A stretch of 50,159 nucleotides of DNA. Origin: Microbacterium oryzae. GTDB lineage: Bacteria; Actinomycetota; Actinomycetes; Actinomycetales; Microbacteriaceae. Each line of letters starts with the position of its first letter. The first letter of the stretch is position 1. Positions 33,329 to 41,155 of this stretch are shown here, piece after piece. The stretch is from NCBI RefSeq assembly GCF_030406385.1, contig NZ_JAUEPM010000013.1:1-50159 (forward strand), written 5' to 3'. A program made the translations under genes and the position numbers. The notes under the pieces were generated by a model. That model saw only the letters and a list, made by a program, of their open reading frames with translations, did not search any database and had not been told where the DNA came from.

Positions 33329-34213
33329 TCAGGCGAGGTCGGCGATGATCCGGGGGAACCGGGCCGGCAGCTCCCCGGCCAGGTAGCCCACGCCATCCTC
33401 GCCGTGTGCGAGCTGATCGCCCGCCGCCGCGTGGACGTACGTGCCCCACACGGCAGCGTGCGCGGGGGAGATGCCGCGCGCGGCGAAGCCGGTGACCGCG
33501 CCGGCGAGCACGTCGCCGCTGCCTGAGGTGCCGAGCCCCGGACCTCCCGCCTTCAAGGTCCAGGTCGCGCCGTCGGGCGCCGCGACGAGCGCCTGCGTGG
33601 CGACCGCGGCGCCGAAGCGGCGGGCGATCTCCTGGGCGGCGCGGCGGATGCGACGCGCGTCGTCAGGCGCGATCTCCTCGCCGTCGCCGAGCAATGTGGC
33701 GAGCTCGACCGGGTTCGGTGTCAGGATCAGACGGTCGCGCAGCGGCCGCACGAGCTCCGGCTGATCGGCCACCGCGGCGAGAGCATAGGCGTCGAGCACG
33801 AAGACGAGCGCCTCGGGCGCCCCGGCGACGAGACCCGAGACGATCTCCCGCGTCGCGTCGATGTCGTCGAGCCCCGACCCGATGAGCACCGCGCTCTTCT
33901 TCTCGAGCTCGGGCAGGAGAGCGGCCGTCGCATCGCCGCGGACGGAGCCGGCGGCGTCGTCGGGCAACGGCACCACGCCCGATTCGGGCACGGCGACGGC
34001 GACACCGGCCGCCACCGAGCGCGCGACGCCGAGCGTGATCTTGCCGGCGCCGACGCGCAGGGCCGCCGTGCCCGCGAGCATGGCGGCGCCCGGGCTGCGG
34101 AGTGACCCGCCGACGACGAGCACCGTGCCGCGGTCGTACTTCGACCCGCCGGGGGAGGGCAGCCCCCACCCGCGCAGCAGGCGCGGCGAGACGCGCTCAT
34201 TCCGCCGAGACAT
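33329..34213 (-). CDS. nnrD: ADP-dependent NAD(P)H-hydrate dehydratase
   Basis: A 294-aa ribokinase-fold enzyme that repairs damaged NADHX and NADPHX using ADP or ATP. GGSLRSPGAAMLAGTAALRV lies near residue 35, TPNPVELATLLG mid-protein, and LGTSGSGDVLAGAVTGFAAR near residue 230 carries the catalytic Asp. Only the NnrD half is present; no epimerase (NnrE) domain is fused. The AGGAGG site precedes ATG 34213, which lies inside the end of the histidine phosphatase gene (17-base overlap), so the pair is likely co-translated. Confidence 0.93.
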   Translation of the reverse strand: MSRRNERVSPRLLRGWGLPSPGGSKYDRGTVLVVGGSLRSPGAAMLAGTAALRVGAGKITLGVARSVAAGVAVAVPESGVVPLPDDAAGSVRGDATAALLPELEKKSAVLIGSGLDDIDATREIVSGLVAGAPEALVFVLDAYALAAVADQPELVRPLRDRLILTPNPVELATLLGDGEEIAPDDARRIRRAAQEIARRFGAAVATQALVAAPDGATWTLKAGGPGLGTSGSGDVLAGAVTGFAARGISPAHAAVWGTYVHAAAGDQLAHGEDGVGYLAGELPARFPRIIADLA

Positions 34214-34973
34214 GGGACACCTCCTCGCCTGCCTCGGCCGCGCCGTCCACTCGTGGGTCGGGACGGCCGGCGTGGAGAGTCGCCTCGACGCCCTGCGCCC
34301 GCAGATGACTGACGTCGCCGACGACCGAGGCGCTCCACGTGCCCTCGGCGCCGCGCTCGAGAAGCGTGACAGACGCGTTCGGGGCGGGCGCCTCGACGGC
34401 GGCCGCGAGCACCTGATGCTCGTCCCAGCCCTCGAGGACGTAGCGGAGAAGATGGATGATCGCCTCGTGCGCGAAGACCGCGCCGGTCTCGGCGGAGCCG
34501 CCCCGCGCCTCGGTGAGGAACGAGCGGAGTCGCAGGGCGACATCCGCCCACGACTCGCCGCCCGGCGGACGGTAGAAGAACTTGCCCAGGTGAGCGCGCC
34601 GCTCGGTCTCGGAGGGGTAGCGGGCCAGCACGCCGTGCGAGGTGAGGTGGTCGAGGATGCCCAGCTCGCGATCGCGGAGGCGCTCGTCGGCCGCGGCCGG
34701 ACGCTCGAGGCCCGCGGCCTCCAGCGCGCGCGCCGCCGTCTGCACGGCGCGACGGTAGGGGGACGTCCACACCGCGGTCTCGAGACCGACGCCGAGTTCG
34801 CGCAGCGCCGCGCCCAGGGCTTCCGCCTGCGCTTCGCCCGTGGGGGAGAGCGGGGTGTCGGCATCGCGGAAGGGCAGGTCGATGACCTCGTCGCCGGAGA
34901 ACTCGGCGGCGCTCGCCGCCTCGTTGCCCACGCTCTCGCCGTGTCGGATCAGGATGAGCCGCTGGAGTCGCAT
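34197..34973 (-). CDS. Histidine phosphatase family protein
   Basis: A 258-aa phosphoglycerate-mutase-like phosphatase. The N-terminal LILIRHGESVGNE holds Arg10 and nucleophile His11. Other family residues are RAVQTAARAL (second Arg region), ERLRDRELGILD (Glu acid) and VFAHEAIIHLL (second His). Substrate is unknown; broad-specificity phosphomonoesterase activity is likely. The C-terminal 40 residues after SVVGDVSHLR are acidic and probably disordered. The stop overlaps the start of nnrD, which links it to metabolite repair. Confidence 0.9.
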   Translation of the reverse strand: MRLQRLILIRHGESVGNEAASAAEFSGDEVIDLPFRDADTPLSPTGEAQAEALGAALRELGVGLETAVWTSPYRRAVQTAARALEAAGLERPAAADERLRDRELGILDHLTSHGVLARYPSETERRAHLGKFFYRPPGGESWADVALRLRSFLTEARGGSAETGAVFAHEAIIHLLRYVLEGWDEHQVLAAAVEAPAPNASVTLLERGAEGTWSASVVGDVSHLRAQGVEATLHAGRPDPRVDGAAEAGEEVSHVSAE

Positions 34974-35034
34974 CGTCCGAGGGTAACGACCCGTGCCATC
35001 CGCCGGCAGGGGTTGCGCTTGTCGCGCGCGGCTC

Positions 35035-35406
35035 CTATGTCGCGCAGGCGACGCAGGTCAGCGCGGTCGGCCGCGCCGCCAGCCTCCCCCGGGGGATGGG
35101 GCGGGCGCAGCGCTCGCAGAACCCGTAGCGGCCCTCTGCGATGCGAGTCAGCGCGGCGTCGATGTCGACCAGGCGGCTGCGCGACGCCGAGAGCAGCGTC
35201 GACGTCTGCGAGCGCTCGAAGGCGATCGTCGAGCCCTCCGGGTCGTGCTCGTCGTCGTTCGCGGTGTCCTGCGACGCCGCCACGATCGACGTGAAGGTGC
35301 CGGTGAGCGACGCGAGCAGGCACTCGGTCCGTGCGCGGTCGGCGACCAGCAGGGCGCGGAGCTCCTCGAGATCCGCATCGGTGAGAGCGCGCTCGTCCTG
35401 TGCCAT
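35035..35406 (-). CDS. DksA/TraR family zinc-finger protein
   Basis: A 123-aa protein with an N-terminal helical part forming a likely coiled-coil hairpin (LTDADLEELRALLVADRART to RSRLVDIDAALTRIAEG). A C4 zinc finger follows: FCERCARPIPRGRLAARPTA then LTCVACAT. This is the DksA/TraR layout. Proteins of this family reach into the RNA polymerase secondary channel. The hairpin tip here has DDEHDPEGST instead of the canonical DxxDxA, so DksA-like activity is uncertain. Its neighbours do not inform on a target. Confidence 0.85.
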   Translation of the reverse strand: MAQDERALTDADLEELRALLVADRARTECLLASLTGTFTSIVAASQDTANDDEHDPEGSTIAFERSQTSTLLSASRSRLVDIDAALTRIAEGRYGFCERCARPIPRGRLAARPTALTCVACAT

Positions 35407-35505
35407 CCCTCATCTTGTGGCAGGGGAGGCCCTCGCGCGCAACCCCGTGACGCCGAGCGCGAGAGCGGCTATACCGGAGACACCGACACCGGACGAAGGA
35501 GCGTC

Positions 35506-36105
35506 ATGACCCACCGCATCGGCTACCTCGTCGGCAGCCTCTCGCACGACTCCATCAACCGCGTCCTCGCGAAGGCGCTCGTGCGACTCGCGCCCGACGA
35601 GCTGGAGCTCACCGAGATCTCCATCCGCGACCTGCCGCTGTACAACCGCGACGACGAGCTCGACCCGGATCCCGCGGTGACGGAGTTCAAGAACGCGATC
35701 GCAAGCGCCGACGGCCTGCTGTTCGTCTCGCCCGAGTACAACCGCTCCATTCCGGCGCCGCTGAAGAACGCAATCGACTGGGGATCGCGGCCGTGGGGTC
35801 AGAACTCCTTCGCCCGCAAGCCCACGGGCATCATCGGCGCGTCCCCTGGCGCCATCGGCACGGCCGTCATGCAGGCGTCGATGCGCAGCGTGCTGAGCTT
35901 CCTCGACGCCCCGCAGCTCAACGCCCCCGAGGCGTACATCACCTTCCACGCTGAGGCGTACGGCGACGACGGCGAGGTGAAGGACGCGGGCACGGAGAAG
36001 TTCCTGCGGCACTACATGGATGAGTACGCGGCGTTCGTCGAGCGCGTCCTCTCCGCCACGCTGCCGGGCCACGTCGGCGACGCCGACCCCGACACGATGC
36101 ACTGA
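35506..36105 (+). CDS. NADPH-dependent FMN reductase family protein
   Basis: A 199-aa flavodoxin-fold oxidoreductase. The FMN phosphate loop is GSLSHDSINR near residue 10. FVSPEYNRSIPAPLKNAIDW (residues about 76-95) is the diagnostic SPEYN-S-P-LKNAIDW motif, and IIGASPGAIGTAVMQ follows. Family members are azo-, quinone- or chromate-reducing FMN proteins; the substrate is not set by sequence. ATG 35506 has AAGGAG four bases upstream. TATACC at 35470 may be its -10 box. The Rieske gene follows after 27 bases and may share the transcript. Confidence 0.93.
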   Translation: MTHRIGYLVGSLSHDSINRVLAKALVRLAPDELELTEISIRDLPLYNRDDELDPDPAVTEFKNAIASADGLLFVSPEYNRSIPAPLKNAIDWGSRPWGQNSFARKPTGIIGASPGAIGTAVMQASMRSVLSFLDAPQLNAPEAYITFHAEAYGDDGEVKDAGTEKFLRHYMDEYAAFVERVLSATLPGHVGDADPDTMH

Positions 36106-36132
36106 CCGAGAACGGATCGAGGAGCGAACGAC

Positions 36133-36999
36133 ATGCCCCAGGCCACGGAGATGATGCGAGGCGCCCTGAGCGCGATCGGCGGCGTGAAGGGGCTCGACGT
36201 CCCCGCGAAGAAGGTGTCGGGATGGGTCACCGCCGCCACGCGCGCGACCCCGGTGAAGAATCTGCTCTCGGGCTCGTGGCTCGGGCACCAGCTGCACCCG
36301 ATGCTCACCGACATCCCGATCGGCGCCTTCACCTCGGCGACGCTCCTCGACCTCTTCGGCGGGGACGACACCGCAGCGGCTTCGCGCCGGCTGGTCGGGG
36401 TGGGGATCCTCGCCTCCGCGCCCACCGCGATGTCCGGCGCATCGGACTGGTCCGACACGACCGGCGAGGACCGGCGCGTGGGTCTCGTGCACGGCGCGAT
36501 GAACGGCGTCGCCACGGTCCTCCAGACCGTCTCCTGGTTCGCGCGTCGCCGCGGCCACCGCGGCCTCGGGGCCGGGCTCAGCCTCCTCGCGATGGGGCTG
36601 ACCCTCGGCTCGGCCTACCTCGGCGGTCACCTCTCCTTCGCTCGCGGCGTGGGCGTGAACAACACCGCGTTCCAGGACGAGACCACGGAATGGACGGACG
36701 TGGCAGCCGACGCGGACCTCGGAGAGGGGACGCTCAACCGCGTGGACGTCGACGACGTGCCCGTGCTCCTCGTGCGGCAGCGCGGCGAGCTGCGCGCGAT
36801 CTCCGCCGTCTGCTCGCACGCGGGCGGGCCGCTGGAGGAGGGCGCCCTCGACGAGAACGGCTGCGTCACCTGCCCCTGGCACGGCAGCCGCTTCGACACG
36901 GCGGACGGGGCCGTGAAGCGTGGCCCCGCGAGTGTGCCGCAGCCGCGCTGGGACGTGAAGGTGGAGGAGGGGCGCGTCCTCGTCCGGTCAGCCGGCTGA
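36133..36999 (+). CDS. DUF2231 membrane domain fused to a Rieske 2Fe-2S domain
   Basis: A 288-aa redox protein. Residues about 45-180 are DUF2231, starting LGHQLHPMLTDIPIGAFTSA and holding about four membrane segments with conserved His in HQLHP and VHGAMNG. Residues about 190-288 form a Rieske domain with ligand pairs in CSHAGGPL and CPWHGSRFD (C-x-H and C-x2-H). The arrangement suggests a membrane-anchored electron carrier. Redox partners are unknown, but the FMN reductase just upstream is a natural candidate. ATG 36133 has GAGGAGCG 12 bases upstream. Confidence 0.9.
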   Translation: MPQATEMMRGALSAIGGVKGLDVPAKKVSGWVTAATRATPVKNLLSGSWLGHQLHPMLTDIPIGAFTSATLLDLFGGDDTAAASRRLVGVGILASAPTAMSGASDWSDTTGEDRRVGLVHGAMNGVATVLQTVSWFARRRGHRGLGAGLSLLAMGLTLGSAYLGGHLSFARGVGVNNTAFQDETTEWTDVAADADLGEGTLNRVDVDDVPVLLVRQRGELRAISAVCSHAGGPLEEGALDENGCVTCPWHGSRFDTADGAVKRGPASVPQPRWDVKVEEGRVLVRSAG

Positions 37000-37047
37000 G
37001 GGTCGAGAGCCGCACGAGAACCCCTGGTGCACGGGCGCTGGACGACA

Positions 37048-37067
37048 TATCGTCGAGTATCGTTCGA
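37048..37067 (+). promoter_or_regulatory. Tandem TATCGT repeats, promoter/operator of the PadR gene
   Basis: TATCGTCGAG and TATCGTTCGA are adjacent 10-base direct repeats ending 20 bases before the PadR start. Each TATCGT fits a TANNNT -10 box. An ACGACATATCGTCG near-palindrome overlaps the first repeat. Autoregulation by PadR at this place is plausible. Confidence 0.45.
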
Positions 37068-37087
37068 CGGTCGTGAAGGAGGCCACC

Positions 37088-37630
37088 ATGAGCAGTTCAT
37101 TCCCCACCGGTCCATTCGGCGCCGGCAATCCGCTGGACGGCATGTGGCAGATGATGGACCAGCTGCGTGCATCGTTCGACAAACGCGGCAGCAGCGGTCG
37201 GATGGGTCGCGGCGACGTCCGCGCAGCCGTCCTCGCGCTGCTGGCCGAACAGCCCATGCACGGGTACCAGATCATCCGCGAGATCGAGGAGCGCAGCGGC
37301 GGCTCGTGGAAGCCGAGCGCCGGCTCGGTGTACCCGACCCTGCAGCTGCTTGCGGACGAGGGTCTCGTGACGACCGAGGAGTCGGATGGGCGCAAGACGT
37401 ACATCATGACCGACCTCGGCCACGCGGAGGCCGCGAAGTCGCAGGCGCCGTGGGAGTCGTCGCACCGCGGCGAGCACGCCGGGTTCGGCGCGCTCCCGAA
37501 GGCCGGCATCGACCTCGCGCAGGCCGCCGCCCAGGTGGGTCGCACCGGAACGCTCGAGCAGGTGCAGGAGGCTGTCGGCGTCCTCGAAGACGCACGCCGT
37601 CGGCTCTACGCCATCCTCGCGCAGGGCTGA
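37088..37630 (+). CDS. PadR family transcriptional regulator
   Basis: A 180-aa regulator. The winged helix spans about residues 38-115: DVRAAVLALLAEQPMHGYQI, REIEERSGGSWKPSAGSVYP and TLQLLADEGLVTTEESDGRK. The MHGYQI and SVYPTL segments are PadR hallmarks. The C-terminal helical part probably dimerises. A 35-residue Gly/Met/Phe-rich N-terminal tail precedes the HTH. ATG 37088 has AAGGAGG five bases upstream; GTG 37073 is too close to be preferred. The ABC1 kinase gene follows six bases after its stop, so the two form an operon and the kinase is a likely target. Confidence 0.92.
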   Translation: MSSSFPTGPFGAGNPLDGMWQMMDQLRASFDKRGSSGRMGRGDVRAAVLALLAEQPMHGYQIIREIEERSGGSWKPSAGSVYPTLQLLADEGLVTTEESDGRKTYIMTDLGHAEAAKSQAPWESSHRGEHAGFGALPKAGIDLAQAAAQVGRTGTLEQVQEAVGVLEDARRRLYAILAQG

Positions 37631-37636
37631 GCGCCG

Positions 37637-39319
37637 GTGGCATCGGCAGAGGGAGCGCCGGTCCGTCCGGCCGCGCGCTCCCGCTACCGACGCATCCTCC
37701 GATTCGCCGCCTGGAATCTCGCCGTCCAGTGGTGGTACGAGCTGCTCCTGCCGCGGATCGGGCTGCAGCGGGTCGCGGATCGCAGCCGGACGAGGCGCCT
37801 GCTGCGCTTCGCCCGGCGGTTCCGCGTGCTCGCCGTCGACCTCGGCGGCCTCATGATCAAGGTCGGCCAGTTCCTCTCATCGCGCCTGGACGTGCTGCCA
37901 CCCGAGGTGACCTCGGAACTCGCCGGTCTGCAGGACGAGGTTCCCCCGGTGCCGTTCGCGGCCATCCGCACCCTCGCCGAGGCCGAGCTCGGGGTGCCGT
38001 TCGAGCGGGCCTTCGCCGAGATCGAGGAGCGGCCCATCGCCGCGGCGTCGCTCGGGCAGGCCCACCGCGCGCGCCTTCGGGCGGATGACGCCGCCGAGAC
38101 GGGCATCGCCGACGTCGTCGTGAAGGTGCAGCGGCCCGGGATCGACGAGATCGTCGCGGTCGACCTGGCCGCACTGCGGCGGGTGGGCGGGTGGCTGAGC
38201 CGCGTCCGCGCGGTGTCCTCGCGTGTCGACGCTCCCGCTCTCGTGGCCGAGTTCGCCGCCACCTCCCTGGAGGAGATCGACTATCTCCATGAGGCCGCCG
38301 CGTCGGAGCGCTTCGCGGGGGATTTCGCCGGAGACGCGCGCGTGGCCATCCCCGCCGTCATCTGGGAGCGGACGACCAGACGCGTCCTCACCCTCGAGGA
38401 TGTCACGGCGATCAAGATCACCCACGCCGAGGGGCTCCGTGCGGCGGGGATCGATCCGGCCGCCGTGGCGCCGGTCTTCGCGGCGGTCATGTTCGACCAG
38501 ATGTTCGGCACGGGCTACTTCCACGCCGATCCGCACCCCGGGAACATCTTCGTCACGCCCGGTGCCGACGGCAGCTGGAAGCTGACGTTCATCGACTTCG
38601 GGATGATGGGCGCGGTCCCCGACTCGACGCGCCGGGGTCTCCGTCGGCTCCTCATCGCGGCTGCCGCACGGGATGGCGGTGGTCTCGTCGCCGCGGTGCA
38701 GGACGTCGGTGCGCTGCTGCCCTCGGCCGACACCGCCGAGCTCGAACGGGCCATGACGCAGCTGTTCGCGCGCTTCGGGGGGATGGGCTTCGCCCAGCTC
38801 CGCGAGGTCGACCCGCGGGAGTTCCGCGACTTCGCGACGGAGTTCGGCGACCTGGTGCGCTCGCTCCCCTTCCAGCTGCCGGAGAACTTCCTCCTCGTCA
38901 TCCGCGCCGCCTCCCTCACCTCAGGCGTGTGCAGCGCGCTCGATCCGCAGTTCAACCTCTGGGACTCCGTCGAACCGTACGCCGCACAGCTCCTCCGCGA
39001 TGAGCGGCGCAACGTGATGCGGGACGCCGCGAAGGAGGCGGTGGAGGTGGCCGGGGTCGCCCTGCGCCTGCCGCAGCGGGTCGACCGGCTCGCCGCCCGG
39101 CTCGAGGACGGCTCGATCGCGGTGACCACGCCGAGCGTGGAGCGATGGCTCGCGCGCCTGGAGAGCCGGCTGCGCCGACTCATGTCCGCCATCCTCTTCG
39201 GGGCTCTGGTGCTCTCCGGCGCCATCCTGCAGGCCGCCGACGTCGACCTGGGTGCGTGGCTCATGGGCGCCTCGGTGCTGCCGCTGCTGCATGCGCTGCT
39301 GGCGAGCCGGCGTCGCTGA
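37637..39319 (+). CDS. AarF/ABC1/UbiB family atypical kinase
   Basis: A 560-aa protein kinase-like protein. The ABC1 motif KVGQFLSSRLDVLPPEV is near residue 75. AAASLGQAHRA replaces the Gly-rich loop, VVKVQRPGIDE carries the ATP-site Lys, ADPHPGNIF carries the catalytic loop and FIDFGMMG the metal-binding Asp. Two C-terminal hydrophobic segments (LMSAILFGALVLSGAILQAA; WLMGASVLPLLHALLA) anchor it in the membrane. In proteobacteria UbiB aids ubiquinone synthesis; actinobacteria use menaquinone, so the role here is probably isoprenoid-lipid handling, which is inference. GTG 37637 follows the PadR gene directly. Confidence 0.92.
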   Translation: MASAEGAPVRPAARSRYRRILRFAAWNLAVQWWYELLLPRIGLQRVADRSRTRRLLRFARRFRVLAVDLGGLMIKVGQFLSSRLDVLPPEVTSELAGLQDEVPPVPFAAIRTLAEAELGVPFERAFAEIEERPIAAASLGQAHRARLRADDAAETGIADVVVKVQRPGIDEIVAVDLAALRRVGGWLSRVRAVSSRVDAPALVAEFAATSLEEIDYLHEAAASERFAGDFAGDARVAIPAVIWERTTRRVLTLEDVTAIKITHAEGLRAAGIDPAAVAPVFAAVMFDQMFGTGYFHADPHPGNIFVTPGADGSWKLTFIDFGMMGAVPDSTRRGLRRLLIAAAARDGGGLVAAVQDVGALLPSADTAELERAMTQLFARFGGMGFAQLREVDPREFRDFATEFGDLVRSLPFQLPENFLLVIRAASLTSGVCSALDPQFNLWDSVEPYAAQLLRDERRNVMRDAAKEAVEVAGVALRLPQRVDRLAARLEDGSIAVTTPSVERWLARLESRLRRLMSAILFGALVLSGAILQAADVDLGAWLMGASVLPLLHALLASRRR

Positions 39320-39423
39320 CGCCCGGTACCGCGCACGCCTTCGACGCGTCAACCCCGTGACCTGGGCGCGAAGCGCGCGCAGAGTGGAGGCATCGCAAGC
39401 ACCGCCGACAGAGGAGGACGACC

Positions 39424-39765
39424 ATGGACGCCGAACCGCGCGACAGCCACATCGTCGATGACCCCGACGCCATCCAGCCCATTCGCGAGGGCGAGGCGAC
39501 GTCGTACCCCGATCCCTCCGACGACCCGGCGCAGGCCGAGTGGGAGCGCACCGAGGCCCTCGACGCCGGCGAGCCGGTCGGCCCGGACGGCGCCATCGAC
39601 ACCGCGACGGGTGCGGACCCCGACGAGCTGGCTTCCGACGAGGACCAGATCCCGCGGATCGACCAGCCCGAGGCGGGCCTCCAGCCCGAGAGCCAGGCCG
39701 ACGACCCGCTCATCGCGGAGCTCGGGGAGGACGGCGAGGGCGACCTCGCACCCGAGGACATCTGA
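39424..39765 (+). CDS. Small acidic protein of unknown function
   Basis: A 113-aa protein dominated by Asp, Glu, Pro and Gly with no Cys and no hydrophobic core, so probably disordered. Recognisable stretches are YPDPSDDPAQAEWERTEALD and IDTATGADPDELASDEDQIP. ATG 39424 has GAGGAGG six bases upstream, a strong site that argues for expression. Similar short acidic proteins are common in Microbacteriaceae, and their function is unknown to me. It stands alone between the kinase and the DUF981 gene. Confidence 0.75.
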   Translation: MDAEPRDSHIVDDPDAIQPIREGEATSYPDPSDDPAQAEWERTEALDAGEPVGPDGAIDTATGADPDELASDEDQIPRIDQPEAGLQPESQADDPLIAELGEDGEGDLAPEDI

Positions 39766-39857
39766 CTCCGAAGGCCGCGGTCCGCATCGAGCGGGCCGCG
39801 GCCTCCGTGCGCCCCTGCGCGGCGAAGAGCCGTCACGACTGACGAGAAGGACAACCG

Positions 39858-40583
39858 TTGCACTCCACCGAAGCGGGGGGTCTGGTCATCGACTGGACCC
39901 AGATGCCCACCTACAACACGATCATGTCCCTCGCGGCGGGGGCCGGGCTCATCCTGCTCGTCGCCCTCGGCCGCGCGCTGGTGCGGGAGAAGGAGGTCGT
40001 GTCCGACGGGTGGGCGCTCGCCGCGGGCGTGCCGGGCTTCATCCTCACCCTGACCGGCGCGCACATGACGCTGACGTGGCCCTTCGCCGCGTACTTCCCG
40101 TTCGACAACATCATCTTCGGCGAGACCAGCCTCGGGCTCGGCGTGCTGCTGCTCGCCGCGGCCTTCTTCCTCTGGCGCCGCGCCGATCGCATCCGCGAGG
40201 CCGCCGATCCTGCCGCGTACGTCGCCGCGGTCGCGCGGCCGCTCGGGGTCTTCGTGTTCGGGCTCGGCCTGGCGCTCTTCGCGATCGCGGCCGCGGGACT
40301 CGTCTTCCAGCTCTTCGCGGCACCGCCCGAGGAGCCCATCTCCGGCGCATTCGCGGACTACCCGTGGGTCGAGGCGATCTTCATGTCGGGGCTTTTCGCC
40401 CTCGTCGGCGTCGGCAGCGTGCTCTTCCCGTTCGCGCTGAAGGGTTTCTCCTCGCACGGGAAGCCGCGGCCCGTCACGGTCGTCATGGCCGCCGCGTGGC
40501 TCCTCTCGGGAGCGGCCTTCGTCGGCTTCGGCGCGCTGAACTTCTTCACGCACATCGGCCTGATCATCAACACGATGGGATGA
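39858..40583 (+). CDS. DUF981 membrane protein
   Basis: A 241-aa integral membrane protein with about six hydrophobic segments, including IMSLAAGAGLILLVALGRAL, LGLGVLLLAAAFFLWR, GVFVFGLGLALFAIAAAGLV and VVMAAAWLLSGAAFVGFGAL. The TLTGAHMTLTWP and FDNIIFGE segments are characteristic of DUF981. Function is not known. I use the TTG at 39858 because AGAAGG lies seven bases upstream; the first ATG (39903) would remove 15 residues and lacks a site. The metallophosphoesterase gene follows after four bases. Confidence 0.85.
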   Translation: MHSTEAGGLVIDWTQMPTYNTIMSLAAGAGLILLVALGRALVREKEVVSDGWALAAGVPGFILTLTGAHMTLTWPFAAYFPFDNIIFGETSLGLGVLLLAAAFFLWRRADRIREAADPAAYVAAVARPLGVFVFGLGLALFAIAAAGLVFQLFAAPPEEPISGAFADYPWVEAIFMSGLFALVGVGSVLFPFALKGFSSHGKPRPVTVVMAAAWLLSGAAFVGFGALNFFTHIGLIINTMG

Positions 40584-40587
40584 CCGC

Positions 40588-41100
40588 ATGGTGACGCGGC
40601 TGCTCCTCCTCTCCGACACGCACGTGCCCGCGCGGGCGAAGCGCCTCTCCGATGAGGTCTGGCGCGCGGTCGACACGGCGGACGTCGTCGTGCACGCCGG
40701 CGACTGGGTCGACGTCGCCACGCTCGACGCGCTGGAGAAGCGCGCGTCGCGCCTCATCGCCGTGTGGGGCAACAACGACGGCGCCGTTCTGCGAGCGCGT
40801 CTGCCCGAGGTCGCCGTCGAGTCCGTCGAGGGGCTGCGGATGGCCGTGGTCCACGAGACGGGAGCGGCGCGCGGTCGGGAGGAGCGGATGGACGCCGCCT
40901 ACGGAGACCGCCGGATCGACGTGCTCGTCTTCGGTCACAGCCACATCCCGTGGGACTCCACGACTCCGGGCGGTATGCGGCTGCTGAACCCCGGCTCGCC
41001 GACCGACCGGCGGCGCCAGCCCGTGTGCACGATCATGACCGCGGTGGTCGACGGGGGCGAGCTGCGCGATGTGGAGATCGTGCCCGTACCTCGCGCATGA
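40588..41100 (+). CDS. YfcE-type metallophosphoesterase
   Basis: A 170-aa calcineurin-like phosphodiesterase of the YfcE/MJ0936 class. Metal ligands are seen in order: SDTH (D-x-H, residues 9-12), VVHAGDW (GD), VWGNND (GNxD/N), and FGHSHIP (GH-x-H). The fold is small and lacks extra domains, which is typical for enzymes acting on cyclic or bis-phosphodiester nucleotides; the true substrate is unknown. The ATG follows the DUF981 stop by four bases, implying co-transcription. A bidirectional terminator lies just after it. Confidence 0.92.
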   Translation: MVTRLLLLSDTHVPARAKRLSDEVWRAVDTADVVVHAGDWVDVATLDALEKRASRLIAVWGNNDGAVLRARLPEVAVESVEGLRMAVVHETGAARGREERMDAAYGDRRIDVLVFGHSHIPWDSTTPGGMRLLNPGSPTDRRRQPVCTIMTAVVDGGELRDVEIVPVPRA

Positions 41101-41117
41101 CGGTCGAGCGCATGACA

Positions 41118-41147
41118 GAGGGGGCCGGCCACGTGGCCGGCCCCCTC
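41118..41147. terminator. Bidirectional terminator between phosphoesterase and pgi
   Basis: GAGGGGGCCGGCC and GGCCGGCCCCCTC form a perfect 13-bp stem with an ACGT loop. It lies between convergent genes, 17 bases after one stop and 8 bases after the other. Confidence 0.9.
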
Positions 41148-41155
41148 ATCGTGTG

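Noticed and set aside
39320..39423. Possible small gene or RNA between the ABC1 kinase and the acidic protein
   Set aside because: No start with a ribosome-binding site, hairpin terminator or conserved RNA motif could be seen in these 104 bases.
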